Assembly: GCA_946480085.1 (NCBI GenBank)
Contig: CAMLHZ010000001.1
Coordinates: forward strand, 434,001-498,000
Source: an uncultured Flavobacteriales bacterium
GTDB lineage: Bacteria > Bacteroidota > Bacteroidia > Flavobacteriales > Crocinitomicaceae
Length of the DNA stretch: 64,000 nucleotides
Direction of reading: 5' to 3'
Numbering within the stretch: position 1 is the first letter of the stretch; each line of letters starts with the position of its first letter. Made by a program: the position numbers and the translations under genes. The notes under the pieces were generated by a model. That model had not been told where the DNA came from and did not search any database. It saw only the letters and a list, made by a program, of their open reading frames with translations. Shown here in pieces: positions 51,212 through 60,636 of this stretch.

Positions 51212-53419
51212 ATGAAAACACTTACACTACTACTCTCATTTTTTCTACTCAGCCATTCTTTTGCCCAAACGGAAAGTTGCGGAAGTGATGAAATGCAACA
51301 GCTCTTAATCAATCGATTTCCTGAATCCCTTGAAAAGCAAAATCAGAATGATCAGTTACTGTACCATTTTTTGACAGACCATTCAACGAATCAGCAGGAA
51401 AAAACAATTTATACGATTCCCATAGTCTTTCACATCATGCATCAAAATGGACCTGAAAACATTTCGGATGCAACGGTGATTCAGGCAGTTGATGAATTGA
51501 ACCTGCGTTTTCAAAATATAGGGCAGTTTTACGATGCTACAGGTCATGCCGTAAACATTCAGTTTTGTTTGGCATCAGTTGACCCGTGGGGAAATCCCAC
51601 AACCGGAATTACCCATGATTATTCTTCGATTCTGACACTCAATTATTACGATTATATCCAGGATTTAACCTTCAAAACACAAAATAGGTGGAATCCACTT
51701 CTGTATCTGAATGTATGGACGGTTGGAAACATTGCTACTAATCCTTTCGAAAATCCGTGGGGTGTAGGTGGTTATGGTTCTTTTCCAGGAACTCCTGCTG
51801 AAGTTGATGGAATCGTTGGACGGTATACAGCTTTTGCATCCAATTCCACTTTGCTGGCTCACGAGGTGGGACATTATCTCAATCTGTATCATACTTTCAC
51901 AAATTCATGTACCAATTTTAATTGTTTGCTGAACGGTGATTATGTCTGCGATACTCCTCCGGATATGTCAAATGACTACAACCAATGTCAGGTAAATTCT
52001 TGCGCAACTGAAATGAGTGATACCTCGGGCTTCAATCCGTTTACGGGTGATGTTGTGGAATTACCGAACTATATGGATTATACCGCATGTCCGCTGTCGT
52101 TCACACAAGGTCAAGTTGACAGGATGAATGCTGCACTAACACTTTTGCGACCAGACTTATTGCAGTCGAATGGTTGTGGAATGCATCCAGGCGGAGCTAT
52201 TCCTGTTGCGGCATTTACAGTTGATTCATCGTTCTGTAAAGGAACTGGAAAATATGGATTTCATTCAACTGGTCCGAATGTGCTGTATTCTGCCTGGGAT
52301 TTTGATAATAACGGAACCATCGATACGGTAGGCCATGATGTGACACACTACTTTACAAGTTCTGGATATTATTCGGTCAAGTTATACGTAAGCGGGTATG
52401 GAGGTTCAGATACGCTGACCCAAACCATTAATATATTCGTGGCACCAACATCTTATTATCCGATCACAGGAAGTACTGGTACCACAATTGATCCGATTAA
52501 GCAAATACCATATGCGTGTATAGGTTCTCAAATTACAATGAACGGAACTCCCGGAATGAGCAGTTATTTATGGAGCAATGGCTCTACCAATTCAAGTTAT
52601 ACATTCACCATTGATACTACAACTGAAATTTCACTAACGGTAACAACTCCTACTGGTGATGTTTTACACTCGTGCCAGACGTTTAAAATTGGCGTAAATC
52701 CGCGAATTGATTTGGAATTCCAAACAGGTTCTGATACAATGGATTGCGCTGAAATGGTGATATTAAGATGGTATCCGATTTCGTATTGGTTTCCTGCAAC
52801 AAATACCTGGTACCATAATGGCAGCTGGTTATCAGCTAATCAGACAGTATTGAGTACTTATGGAGCACCTGGGCATCACGATGTTTGGGTGGAAGACAAT
52901 GTGGATCCCATTGGATGCATGACAAGTAGCGACACCATTCACTATTTTGTTGAGGAACCAGAACCCATTTCATTGAGTTTTGACGGAACAACATTAAGAA
53001 CCAGTTATGACTGTCCAACAAATCTTTGGTTTAGAGATGGAGTTCAGTTAAGCACTGGAAACGATAGCTCTTTAGTTGTAACACAAAATGGTTGTTATTG
53101 GAGTATGTGTCTCACCTGCATTGCGCTGACCACAGATACCATTTGCATTACCAATCTTTCTGTGGATGAATTAAAAGAAACGGAGATCAACTTGTTCCCA
53201 AATCCATTCTCACAAAATCTGACAGTTCAATTTTCTCAACCACAGCAGTATACTTGGATCGAGATTTTGGAGCCAACTGGTAAAACGATTCGAAAGGAAA
53301 TCGTTAATGGGAATGAGTTTTTACTCAAACGTGAAAGTTTGGCAGCTGGTGTTTACCTGATGCATATCTATAATGACGACACACATTTGAATAGGGTAGA
53401 ATTGGTGGTGATTGAATAA
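51212..53419 (+). CDS. Secreted M43-like metalloprotease with PKD and T9SS domains
   Basis: The product has 735 residues. Signal peptide MKTLTLLLSFFLLSHSFAQ; pro-region; the pappalysin-type catalytic core near 200-310 has HEVGHYLNLYH and a Met-turn region NYMDYTACPLSFTQGQVDRM. The usual Gly in HExxHxxGxxH is Asn here. A PKD domain (YSAWDFDNNGTIDTVGH) follows, then Ig-like repeats and a T9SS sorting domain (EINLFPNPFSQNLTVQFS ... GVYLMHIYND). The start ATG at 51212 opens the signal peptide. It should be an extracellular protease. Confidence 0.9.
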   Translation: MKTLTLLLSFFLLSHSFAQTESCGSDEMQQLLINRFPESLEKQNQNDQLLYHFLTDHSTNQQEKTIYTIPIVFHIMHQNGPENISDATVIQAVDELNLRFQNIGQFYDATGHAVNIQFCLASVDPWGNPTTGITHDYSSILTLNYYDYIQDLTFKTQNRWNPLLYLNVWTVGNIATNPFENPWGVGGYGSFPGTPAEVDGIVGRYTAFASNSTLLAHEVGHYLNLYHTFTNSCTNFNCLLNGDYVCDTPPDMSNDYNQCQVNSCATEMSDTSGFNPFTGDVVELPNYMDYTACPLSFTQGQVDRMNAALTLLRPDLLQSNGCGMHPGGAIPVAAFTVDSSFCKGTGKYGFHSTGPNVLYSAWDFDNNGTIDTVGHDVTHYFTSSGYYSVKLYVSGYGGSDTLTQTINIFVAPTSYYPITGSTGTTIDPIKQIPYACIGSQITMNGTPGMSSYLWSNGSTNSSYTFTIDTTTEISLTVTTPTGDVLHSCQTFKIGVNPRIDLEFQTGSDTMDCAEMVILRWYPISYWFPATNTWYHNGSWLSANQTVLSTYGAPGHHDVWVEDNVDPIGCMTSSDTIHYFVEEPEPISLSFDGTTLRTSYDCPTNLWFRDGVQLSTGNDSSLVVTQNGCYWSMCLTCIALTTDTICITNLSVDELKETEINLFPNPFSQNLTVQFSQPQQYTWIEILEPTGKTIRKEIVNGNEFLLKRESLAAGVYLMHIYNDDTHLNRVELVVIE

Positions 53420-53450
53420 GAGAGAGTCATTTTTCATTTCCTACAGATTT

Positions 53451-53516
53451 TCATGTTATTCGGCTGACGCCGTTTAGCGAGTGTGTTTGCCGAGCAATAA
53501 TCTACGCGTCTGTGGG
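53451..53516. repeat. Inverted copy of the CCCAC-GATG repeat element
   Basis: ATCTACGCGTCTGTGGG (53500-53516) is the reverse-orientation counterpart of 14979-14995 (13 of 17). Inside is CGGCTGACGCCG (53461-53472), another palindrome, and ACACTCGC-type sequence in the same order as in the first element. Confidence 0.5.
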
Positions 53517-53521
53517 AAAAC

Positions 53522-53548
53522 AAAAAGGCCCGTCATAGACGAGCCTTT
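53522..53548 (-). terminator. Intrinsic terminator of the infB operon
   Basis: AAAGGC-CGTC (53524-53534) pairs with GAC-GAGCCTTT (53538-53548), with one mismatch, leading on the minus strand to a T tract at 53526-53522. It follows the infB stop by 20 bases. Confidence 0.8.
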
Positions 53549-53567
53549 CCAAATTATTTAGAGGAAA

Positions 53568-56423
53568 TTACAATTTTCTTGCAACTTCTACTTCTTCGTA
53601 AGCTTCAACTAAATCGCCGATTTTGATATCGTTGAATTTGTCGATGTTCAAACCACATTCGTAATTGTTTTTCACCTCACGCACATCGTCTTTGAAACGT
53701 TTCAATGAACCAAGAACTCCTGTGTGAATTACAATTCCGTCGCGGATTACACGAATCTTAGACGAACGCTTGATGATTCCGTCCATAACGTAACATCCTG
53801 CAATTGTACCCACTTTCGTGATGTCGAATGTTTCGCGGATTTCTGCTGTACCAACCACTTTTTCTTCGATATCCGGAGATAACATTCCTTCCATCGCTGC
53901 TTTCAATTCCTCGATAGCTTTGTAGATGATAGAGTAGAGACGAACATCGATTTGTTCTGCTTCAGCTAACTTACGTGCTGCAATTGAAGGTCGTACCTGG
54001 AATCCGATAACGATTGCTTCAGACGCTGCCGCCAAGTTGATATCTGCTTCAGAGATCGCTCCAACACCCTTGTGTACGATGTTGATTTGAATTTCTTCAG
54101 TAGACAATTGAAGTAATGAATCCGAAAGTGCTTCGATAGATCCATCCACGTCACCTTTAACGATCAAGTTCAATTCCTTGAAGTCTCCAATCGCCAAACG
54201 ACGACCAATCTCATCCAAGGTAATGTGTTTCGTAGTACGTAAACCTTGCTCACGGTACAACTGCTCACGTTTCGAAGCAATTGATTTTGCTTCACGCTCG
54301 TCATCCATAATGTGGAAGCTATCTCCCGCACTTGGTGCACCGTTGATTCCTAATACTGAAACTGGTTGAGCCGGACCTGCCTCTTTCAAGTTGTTTCCAT
54401 GCTCATCATGCATTGCACGAACACGTCCGTAGTTACGTCCAACCAATACAACATCTCCAATTTTCATTGTTCCTGTTTGTACCAGCATATTTGTTACATA
54501 ACCTTTTCCTTTATCCAAAGAAGATTCGATAACGTTACCCGTTGCATTTCTGTTTGGATTTGCACGTAGGTTCAACATTTCTGCTTCCAATAATACCTTG
54601 TCCAAAAGAGCATCGATATTCAGGTTTTGTTTTGCAGAAATTTCCTGACATTGGTATTTTCCACCCCATTCTTCTACTAAGATATTCATAGCAGAAAGTT
54701 GTTCGCGGATCTTATCTGGGTTTGCACCCGGTTTATCAATTTTGTTAATCGCGAAGATCATTGGAACGTTCGCTGCCTGAGCGTGAGAGATTGCTTCTTT
54801 TGTTTGAGGCATCACGTCATCATCAGCTGCAACAATGATAATTGCAACGTCGGTAATTTGTGCACCACGAGCACGCATCGCTGTAAAGGCTTCGTGACCA
54901 GGTGTATCAAGGAAAGTCATCTTACGACCATCTTTCAATGTTACCGAGTAAGCACCAATGTGTTGTGTAATTCCTCCGGCCTCACCAGCTGTAACGTTCG
55001 CATTACGAATTTTATCAAGCAATGAAGTTTTACCGTGGTCAACGTGACCCATTACAGTAATAATCGGAGGACGAGAAATCAAATCTTCTTCAGCATCGAT
55101 AATCTCCGGAATTGCTTCCTGAATATCAGCAGAAACGAATTCTGTTTCGTAACCGAATTCATCAGCTACAATCTGAATTGTTTCAGCATCTAAACGTTGG
55201 TTGATAGATGCGAAGATACCAAGCGACATACAAGCAGAAATTACCTGAGTTGCCGAAACGTTCATCATTGAAGCCAATTCTGATACCGTTACGAACTCCG
55301 TAAGTTGTAATACTTTCTCTTGTAATTCTGCTTCTAAATGTTCGATTTCACGACGTTGCGCTCTATCGTCACGTTTAGTTCTACGATTTTTAGACGCTTT
55401 AGATTTACCTCCTTTAGAAGATAAACGTGCTAAAGTATCCTTGATCTCTTTTTGAATATCTTGTTCAGACGGAGCTACTTTTTCAAAGCGACCACCGCCA
55501 GGTTTATTAAATCCAGGTTTGTTTCCACCACCTTGTTGTCCACCAGGTCTGTTGAATCCCGGTTTGTTTCCACCTTGGTTTCCTCCGCCTTGTTGGCCTT
55601 GACCAGTACCTTGTTGTCCTGTAGGCTTCACATCTTTGTTGATGCGCTTACGTTTCTTACGATCGTCACCTGGACGAGAAGAGCCAACTGGTTTTGGACG
55701 TTCTACAGGAAGCTCAATTTTACCTAGAACCGTTGGTCCAGATAATTTTGTGCGGTCAACGCGAATGGTTTCAATCTCTTGTGGAGCATCCGGAGCTTTG
55801 GGCTCAGGTTTCTTTTCTTCCACTTTTGGTTGAGTTTCCACTTTCGGATAGTTCGACTTGTCGATCGGACCGTCCTCTTTTTTGCGTTTATCGGGGCGCG
55901 TTTTTGTATTCAACGCATCAAGATCAATTTTACCAATTACTTGAACACCACCTGTTGTGTCTGCTTCAGATTGAGTTGGAGCTTCTTCTTTCTGAGTAAC
56001 AACTTTTGGTTCTTCAACAACTGGAGCTTTTGGTTCCTCTTTTGGAGGCTCGGGTGCCGCAACTTCTTCAGCCACGACAGGTTTTTCGACAACCTTTTCT
56101 ACAACAGGCTCTGGTGTAGGTTCAGGTTTCACCACTTCTGGTTCTGCTTCTGGTGCAGCTGTCTCTTCTTCTTTACCATCTCTTAGTGAAACAGTTTCGC
56201 GTTTTTCACGCTGCTTTACCTGCGATGACATTTTGGTCTGCTCTTTCAATGTAAGATCAGCTGCAAACTGCTCGCGAAGTAGTTCAAATTGTTCAGGTTC
56301 CAACTTTGTGTTGGGATTATTGTCTACAGTAATCCCTTTCGATGACAAAAAGTCAACGATTGTAGAGACTCCTACATTCAACTCACCTGCTGCTTTGCCT
56401 AAACGCTGTGTTTTACCGGCCAT
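53568..56423 (-). CDS. infB: Translation initiation factor IF-2
   Basis: The product is about 951 residues. The N-terminal part (about 1-430) is a long Pro/Glu/Lys- and Gly-rich linker; the GTPase domain (about 455-620) has [21 protein letters not shown] and [11 protein letters not shown], with later domains ending in [20 protein letters not shown]. It places initiator tRNA on the ribosome. A GGAG motif precedes the ATG at 56423 ([10 protein letters not shown]) by 10 bases; an ATG at 56438 would add MEQKY. It follows nusA after an unusually long 243-base gap with hairpins. Confidence 0.95.
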   Translation of the reverse strand: MAGKTQRLGKAAGELNVGVSTIVDFLSSKGITVDNNPNTKLEPEQFELLREQFAADLTLKEQTKMSSQVKQREKRETVSLRDGKEEETAAPEAEPEVVKPEPTPEPVVEKVVEKPVVAEEVAAPEPPKEEPKAPVVEEPKVVTQKEEAPTQSEADTTGGVQVIGKIDLDALNTKTRPDKRKKEDGPIDKSNYPKVETQPKVEEKKPEPKAPDAPQEIETIRVDRTKLSGPTVLGKIELPVERPKPVGSSRPGDDRKKRKRINKDVKPTGQQGTGQGQQGGGNQGGNKPGFNRPGGQQGGGNKPGFNKPGGGRFEKVAPSEQDIQKEIKDTLARLSSKGGKSKASKNRRTKRDDRAQRREIEHLEAELQEKVLQLTEFVTVSELASMMNVSATQVISACMSLGIFASINQRLDAETIQIVADEFGYETEFVSADIQEAIPEIIDAEEDLISRPPIITVMGHVDHGKTSLLDKIRNANVTAGEAGGITQHIGAYSVTLKDGRKMTFLDTPGHEAFTAMRARGAQITDVAIIIVAADDDVMPQTKEAISHAQAANVPMIFAINKIDKPGANPDKIREQLSAMNILVEEWGGKYQCQEISAKQNLNIDALLDKVLLEAEMLNLRANPNRNATGNVIESSLDKGKGYVTNMLVQTGTMKIGDVVLVGRNYGRVRAMHDEHGNNLKEAGPAQPVSVLGINGAPSAGDSFHIMDDEREAKSIASKREQLYREQGLRTTKHITLDEIGRRLAIGDFKELNLIVKGDVDGSIEALSDSLLQLSTEEIQINIVHKGVGAISEADINLAAASEAIVIGFQVRPSIAARKLAEAEQIDVRLYSIIYKAIEELKAAMEGMLSPDIEEKVVGTAEIRETFDITKVGTIAGCYVMDGIIKRSSKIRVIRDGIVIHTGVLGSLKRFKDDVREVKNNYECGLNIDKFNDIKIGDLVEAYEEVEVARKL

Positions 56424-56446
56424 ATATTTTTGCTCCATTTAATAAG

Positions 56447-56577
56447 TTGACGTCGTTAAACGTCAAAAATTCGTGTAAAGATAGTTAGTGTTGGTCAGAT
56501 TTAGGTGAAATTTGGTCAGGTATTTTTACCCGACCAAGTCTCAACCAATTTTATTTGTTAGTGCCCAAAGGCACTAA
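56447..56577 (-). promoter_or_regulatory. Three-hairpin region between nusA and infB
   Basis: Inverted repeats: TTGACGT/ACGTCAA (56447-56453 and 56460-56466), TTGGTC-GGTA/TACC-GACCAA (56512-56522 and 56527-56537, one mismatch) and TTAGTGCC/GGCACTAA (56558-56565 and 56570-56577). TTGGTCAG also repeats at 56491 and 56513. No T tract follows on the minus strand, so they are less like simple terminators and more like leader structure for infB. Confidence 0.55.
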
Positions 56578-56665
56578 TACTTGTTTCTTTATCGAAAGCA
56601 GCTGCTACTTCGCACTTCGCAATTTGTCATTGCGGTACTCAGTATTCATCCGCTGCCACGTATTC

Positions 56666-57901
56666 TTATTCAAATTCTGAACGAAGGATTTTCAATACTT
56701 CCTGAATTGTTTCTTCTTCCAAGTCAGTTCTGTTTGCTAAGTCGGCAACGCTCAATTCCAATACTGATTTCGCAGTATCACAACCAACAGCTTTCAACTC
56801 ATCTAAGATCCAGCTATCGATTTCGTCTGCGAATTCTTCTAAGTCAACATCTTCAGAATCAGCTTCACCATCACGGAATACATCAATTTCGTAACCTGTT
56901 AATTTACCAGCCAAACGGATATTGTAACCTCCTTTTCCAATTGCAAGAGAAACCTGATCTGGTTTCAAGTAAACCGATGCACGTTTTTCTTCTTCAGCGA
57001 TCTCGATAGAAGTAATTTTCGCCGGAGACAATGCACGTTGAATCAACAATTGTGGATTATTCGTGTAATTGATTACGTCAATGTTTTCGTTTCTCAACTC
57101 ACGAACAATTCCGTGAATACGAGATCCTTTCATACCAACACAAGCTCCTACCGGATCAATGCGGTCATCGTAAGATTCAACAGCAACTTTAGCTCTTTCT
57201 CCTGGCTCACGAACGATACGTTTGATTGTAATCAATCCGTCGAATACCTCAGGAACTTCCAATTCGAATAAACGCTCAAGGAATTCAGGAGCAATACGCG
57301 AAAGGATAATAACTGGTGAGCTGTTACGCATATCCACTTTAGAGACAACTGCGCGAATTGCTTCACCTTTCTTGAAGTAATCAGAAGGAATTTGCTCTGA
57401 TTTTGGAAGAATCAACTCATTGTTCTCATCATCCAATACCATAATTTCTTTCTTCCAAACCTGGTAAACTTCACCAGTGATAATTTCACCAATACGCTCT
57501 TTGTATTTTTTGTACAAGTGATCTTTCTCCAATTCAAGAATTCGAGAAATCAAGTTTTGGCGTAACGAAAGAATGTTTCTACGACCGAAATCATTGAAAC
57601 GGAATTCTTCAGAAACATCTTCACCAATTTCGAAATCGTCTCCAATTTTCAATGCATCGCTAATTGCGATCTCTGTATTCGGATCTTCAACCTCTCCGTC
57701 AGCAACGATTTCCTTGTTCACGAAAATCTGAACGTCACCTTTGTCGATGTTTACGATTACGTCAATATGATCGTCAGTGTTGAATTTTTTCTTCAACATT
57801 GCACGAAATACGTCTTCCAAAACGTGTTGCATCGTTTGTTTGTCGATGCTTTTGAGTTCTTTAAACTCGGAAAACGATTCTACTAACTCCAAGCTATTCA
57901 T
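56666..57901 (-). CDS. nusA: Transcription termination/antitermination factor NusA
   Basis: The product has 411 residues: N-terminal RNAP-binding domain (about 1-130), an S1-type domain at about 140-200 (GEIITGEVYQVWKKEIMVLDD), two KH domains (DRIDPVGACVGMKGSRIHGIVREL, LKPDQVSLAIGKGGYNIRLAGKLTG) and a short C-terminal helical region (ADEIDSWILDELKAVGCD). It binds RNA polymerase and tunes pausing and termination. It lies between rimP (6 bases upstream) and infB in the usual operon order. Confidence 0.96.
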   Translation of the reverse strand: MNSLELVESFSEFKELKSIDKQTMQHVLEDVFRAMLKKKFNTDDHIDVIVNIDKGDVQIFVNKEIVADGEVEDPNTEIAISDALKIGDDFEIGEDVSEEFRFNDFGRRNILSLRQNLISRILELEKDHLYKKYKERIGEIITGEVYQVWKKEIMVLDDENNELILPKSEQIPSDYFKKGEAIRAVVSKVDMRNSSPVIILSRIAPEFLERLFELEVPEVFDGLITIKRIVREPGERAKVAVESYDDRIDPVGACVGMKGSRIHGIVRELRNENIDVINYTNNPQLLIQRALSPAKITSIEIAEEEKRASVYLKPDQVSLAIGKGGYNIRLAGKLTGYEIDVFRDGEADSEDVDLEEFADEIDSWILDELKAVGCDTAKSVLELSVADLANRTDLEEETIQEVLKILRSEFE

Positions 57902-57907
57902 GGCATT

Positions 57908-58384
57908 TTACTTAAATGAAATAACAATTTTTGCTTCGTTTATCTGGTCGAAAGCAATTCTTTCCTGAACTACTACCACCTCTTTTTTCTTTTTACCTTC
58001 TACCTGTTGTTTTTCCTCACGTTCAAGAAGAATATCCTTGTCTGTTACTTCAACGAGTGTTCCGGTAGTTTTTTCTTTTGTATTGAGAACAACATCCAGT
58101 CCGCGACCAACATTCTTAACATACTGTTGGTGAACACGAAGTGGCTTGTCTAAACCTGCCGAAGAAACGTGCAACTCAAAATCTTCCTCTTCACGATCAA
58201 GATTATGTTCTATGTTTCTCGACACCGAAATACAATCTTCAATGCTTACGTTTCCTTCTGTTTTGTCAATTTCAAGACGAATAACTTTTGTTGAGCTAAT
58301 GCTCAATGCAACAATAAAGATGCGCTCATCGCGCTCCTTAATGCGTTCTTCCGCTAAATCCGTAACGAGTTTTTTCGTAATCAT
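57908..58384 (-). CDS. rimP: Ribosome maturation factor RimP
   Basis: The product has 158 residues, with the RimP N-terminal domain (EGNVSIEDCISVSRNIEHNL, EEDFELHVSSAGLDKPLRVHQQYVKNVGR) and C-terminal SH3-like domain (TGTLVEVTDKDILLEREEK). It assists 30S subunit assembly. It leads the rimP-nusA-infB operon, with a TTG-N19-TATCTTTG promoter and a terminator-like hairpin between promoter and start codon. Confidence 0.93.
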   Translation of the reverse strand: MITKKLVTDLAEERIKERDERIFIVALSISSTKVIRLEIDKTEGNVSIEDCISVSRNIEHNLDREEEDFELHVSSAGLDKPLRVHQQYVKNVGRGLDVVLNTKEKTTGTLVEVTDKDILLEREEKQQVEGKKKKEVVVVQERIAFDQINEAKIVISFK

Positions 58385-58391
58385 ATCAGAT

Positions 58392-58416
58392 AAAAAGAGG
58401 GGACTTGCGTCCCCTC
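58392..58416 (-). terminator. Terminator-like hairpin in the rimP leader
   Basis: On the minus strand GAGGGGAC pairs with GTCCCCTC (8 bp, loop GCAA), followed by five T, ending 7 bases before the rimP ATG. It lies downstream of the promoter at 58446-58475, so it is in the transcribed leader and could act as an attenuator. Confidence 0.8.
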
Positions 58417-58445
58417 GTTCTTGTTGTTTTTCTTAATTGTTGTTG

Positions 58446-58475
58446 CAAAGATAGTGAGTTTTCTTTGATTGACAA
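58446..58475 (-). promoter_or_regulatory. Promoter of rimP-nusA-infB
   Basis: Reading the minus strand, TTG (58475-58473), a 19-base spacer and TATCTTTG (58453-58446) match the Bacteroidota promoter consensus. Confidence 0.75.
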
Positions 58476-58547
58476 GTTTTTAGCCGAAATTAATTCTTGA
58501 GTTTGGTCAAAGAGAAGCCGTTTTGAGATGAAATAATTTTCGAGTTG

Positions 58548-58555
58548 TATTTTTG
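58548..58555 (+). promoter_or_regulatory. Probable -7 element upstream of the 58570 gene
   Basis: TATTTTTG fits TAnnTTTG and lies 15 bases before the start codon. TTTTG lies 22 bases upstream. The gap between this and the divergent rimP gene thus carries two promoters. Confidence 0.45.
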
Positions 58556-58569
58556 CACAAAATCAGGAA

Positions 58570-59397
58570 ATGACGTCATCTAAATTCATTATCACCTTCT
58601 TCATATCTTTTTTTGCGTTAATCGTTGATTGTCAAACGAATCAAATTTGGAATAATTACTCGGTTTACAATCCGGCGGCAACAGCAGTTGGCTATCATCA
58701 TGACCTTTCAGCAACTGTTGCATTTACAGATGAAGATCATGTTAGCGAGTTACTAAGTTGCGATTTGCAAAGACCTGTGCTTCACGGTGCTTTTGGAATT
58801 TCAATTAATGGTTTTTCATCGTTGAAATTGAATTACAATTATCAGATTTCCTTGTCTGACGAAGCGAAATTGGCTGTTGGCGTAAGTGCAGGTTTTGACC
58901 CTGAGCACGTATCGTTTCCGAACACGAATTTTTTTGCGAACACTTATCCTTGGTATGCAGGTTTGGGTGTACATTTTAAGTACAAGGGATTTGTTTGTGG
59001 AGGAAGTTATAATGGGAATCCGTGGATGCTAAGGAAGGTTAACGTATTTGATGATGCACGATTTGGCTATCTAAGTTATGAGATTAAAATCACAGAGAAA
59101 TTTGCCATTATTCCCAGGGTTTTGTACTCGGAATATTTTGAGGAACGAACTGAAGCTTCCCTGTGTGTAAGAATGGCAGATCTTATTACGGTAGGTGGGT
59201 CGTATTCCGATTTGGGTTTTGGTGGTCTCTTTGGTCTTTATTTTAAACGTCGACACATTCAGATGAACTACGGAATTGAGATGATCAGGGAGTCTGCATT
59301 GTATTCAGGAAGCCCCGATTTAATCCGTCACAGTGTTAACTTTCGTATTGCCTTTCCAGAAAAAGAATGGAAGCGATCAACTACAAAGAAGTGGTAA
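58570..59397 (+). CDS. PorP/SprF-like outer-membrane protein 1
   Basis: The product has 275 residues, with a signal peptide and the PorP/SprF-type opening after it (IWNNYSVYNPAATAVGYHHDL, cf. NPAAAG in the family). Barrel-type strands follow (HGAFGISINGFSSLKLNYNYQIS, YAGLGVHFKYKGFVCGGSYN). It is shorter than typical family members and its C-terminus is basic (EWKRSTTKKW). A close paralogue follows at 59515. The partner cargo is not adjacent. Confidence 0.75.
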   Translation: MTSSKFIITFFISFFALIVDCQTNQIWNNYSVYNPAATAVGYHHDLSATVAFTDEDHVSELLSCDLQRPVLHGAFGISINGFSSLKLNYNYQISLSDEAKLAVGVSAGFDPEHVSFPNTNFFANTYPWYAGLGVHFKYKGFVCGGSYNGNPWMLRKVNVFDDARFGYLSYEIKITEKFAIIPRVLYSEYFEERTEASLCVRMADLITVGGSYSDLGFGGLFGLYFKRRHIQMNYGIEMIRESALYSGSPDLIRHSVNFRIAFPEKEWKRSTTKKW

Positions 59398-59514
59398 GTC
59401 GCATTGAGAGATGTCATTAATGTGTTGTTTGTGCAGCGTGATGACTTAAAAAAAGTTAACGCTGTAACATATGATCGACCCATATGGTCAAACCTTCAAA
59501 CGTTAAATCATTTT

Positions 59515-60312
59515 ATGAAATCAACTCTCAAATCACTTTTAGTAGGAATAACACTTTGTTCCACTACCGCTTTTGCCCAAAATCCATTTTATTGGCAGCA
59601 ATACAACTCATACAATCCAGGTGCAGCTGGAATAGATGATTCATTGGCCTTCATATCGAATGTTAATTTTAATGGCAGTTATTTTTCCTCGAGAGCGAGT
59701 GTGAATTACCGTTCAAAGAAACTTCATGGCGGGTTGAGTGCTGGTTATACTGGTTTATCGAATCGGGACTGGTACGCAAATAATGGTTTGAACCTGAACT
59801 ACAGTTTCCATGCGAAATTGGGTGAAAAAAGTACCCTCGGTATTGGCGCTGGTTTCAATTACAATAATATCCGATATCTTCAAAACGGGTCAATCAGTCA
59901 GGAAGAAAATGCTTACGAAGGAACTCTTGGTGTACATTTTCAATCTGGAAGATTCAGAGCGGGAACCACTTTTACAGCCCGATTTGCAGAGAATGAACCC
60001 AGATATCAATTAAGTTGGAGTTCTCTTTACGCTGATTACACGTTCAAGTTGGGTGAGAAATGGGGATTACAGACAGGTTTGGCAGCAGGCTACGATTTTC
60101 GGTACCTGACGCTGACCGCAAAATACAAAGACAAACTTTGGTTTGGGACAAACCTTAATTTCTACAATCCGAATGTCTTTGCCGGATACAAGTTTAAACA
60201 AGGAATAACTCTTGGTGCTTCGGTTGGTTTTTACAATTATGGAAGTCACACTAGTTTTTCCGGTTCGGTCTTACTAAAGGCCGATCTGCATAAAGTGTTC
60301 GGAAGGAAATAA
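59515..60312 (+). CDS. PorP/SprF-like outer-membrane protein 2
   Basis: The product has 265 residues with a signal peptide (MKSTLKSLLVGITLCSTTAFAQ) and the hallmark FYWQQYNSYNPGAAGIDDSL directly after it, then barrel strands (RASVNYRSKKLHGGLSAGYTG, STLGIGAGFNYNNIRYL) and a C-terminal barrel end (SFSGSVLLKADLHKVFG). The start ATG at 59515 opens the signal peptide; an upstream in-frame ATG would give a poor leader. It follows its paralogue by 117 bases. Confidence 0.78.
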   Translation: MKSTLKSLLVGITLCSTTAFAQNPFYWQQYNSYNPGAAGIDDSLAFISNVNFNGSYFSSRASVNYRSKKLHGGLSAGYTGLSNRDWYANNGLNLNYSFHAKLGEKSTLGIGAGFNYNNIRYLQNGSISQEENAYEGTLGVHFQSGRFRAGTTFTARFAENEPRYQLSWSSLYADYTFKLGEKWGLQTGLAAGYDFRYLTLTAKYKDKLWFGTNLNFYNPNVFAGYKFKQGITLGASVGFYNYGSHTSFSGSVLLKADLHKVFGRK

Positions 60313-60330
60313 TGAAGAACATATTGGTTA

Positions 60331-60364
60331 AAGAGGCGCGGCTAGAAATGGTCGCGCTTTTTTC
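60331..60364 (+). terminator. Intrinsic terminator after the second PorP-like gene
   Basis: GCGCG (60336-60340) pairs with CGCGC (60353-60357), extendable with G-U and A-T pairs, followed by six T. Confidence 0.65.
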
Positions 60365-60382
60365 TTGAGAAAAACTAAAAAC

Positions 60383-60413
60383 AAAAAAGGAACTCATTTC
60401 TGAATTCCTTTTT
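60383..60413. terminator. Bidirectional terminator, mainly for the tRNA
   Basis: AAAAAGGAA-TCA (60384-60396) pairs with TGA-TTCCTTTTT (60401-60413) with one mismatch, giving T tracts on both strands. It lies 6 bases beyond the 3' end of the initiator tRNA gene on the minus strand. Confidence 0.85.
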
Positions 60414-60418
60414 CCTTG

Positions 60419-60491
<73 letters not shown>

Positions 60492-60559
60492 ATATATCTT
60501 GTAGATTTTCTTGCTATTTTACTGCCCTGATGAATGACGTTTCATTCGATTGGGGAGTG

Positions 60560-60589
60560 CAAATATACGCACTTTTTCTTGTTTCGCAA
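60560..60589 (-). promoter_or_regulatory. Promoter of the initiator tRNA
   Basis: On the minus strand, TTG (60589-60587), a 19-base spacer and TATATTTG (60567-60560) match the Bacteroidota consensus, about 70 bases before the tRNA. Confidence 0.75.
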
Positions 60590-60636
60590 CTATTTCGATA
60601 AAACTTTTTGAAAAAGGATTTCCTTGTATTGAATCA

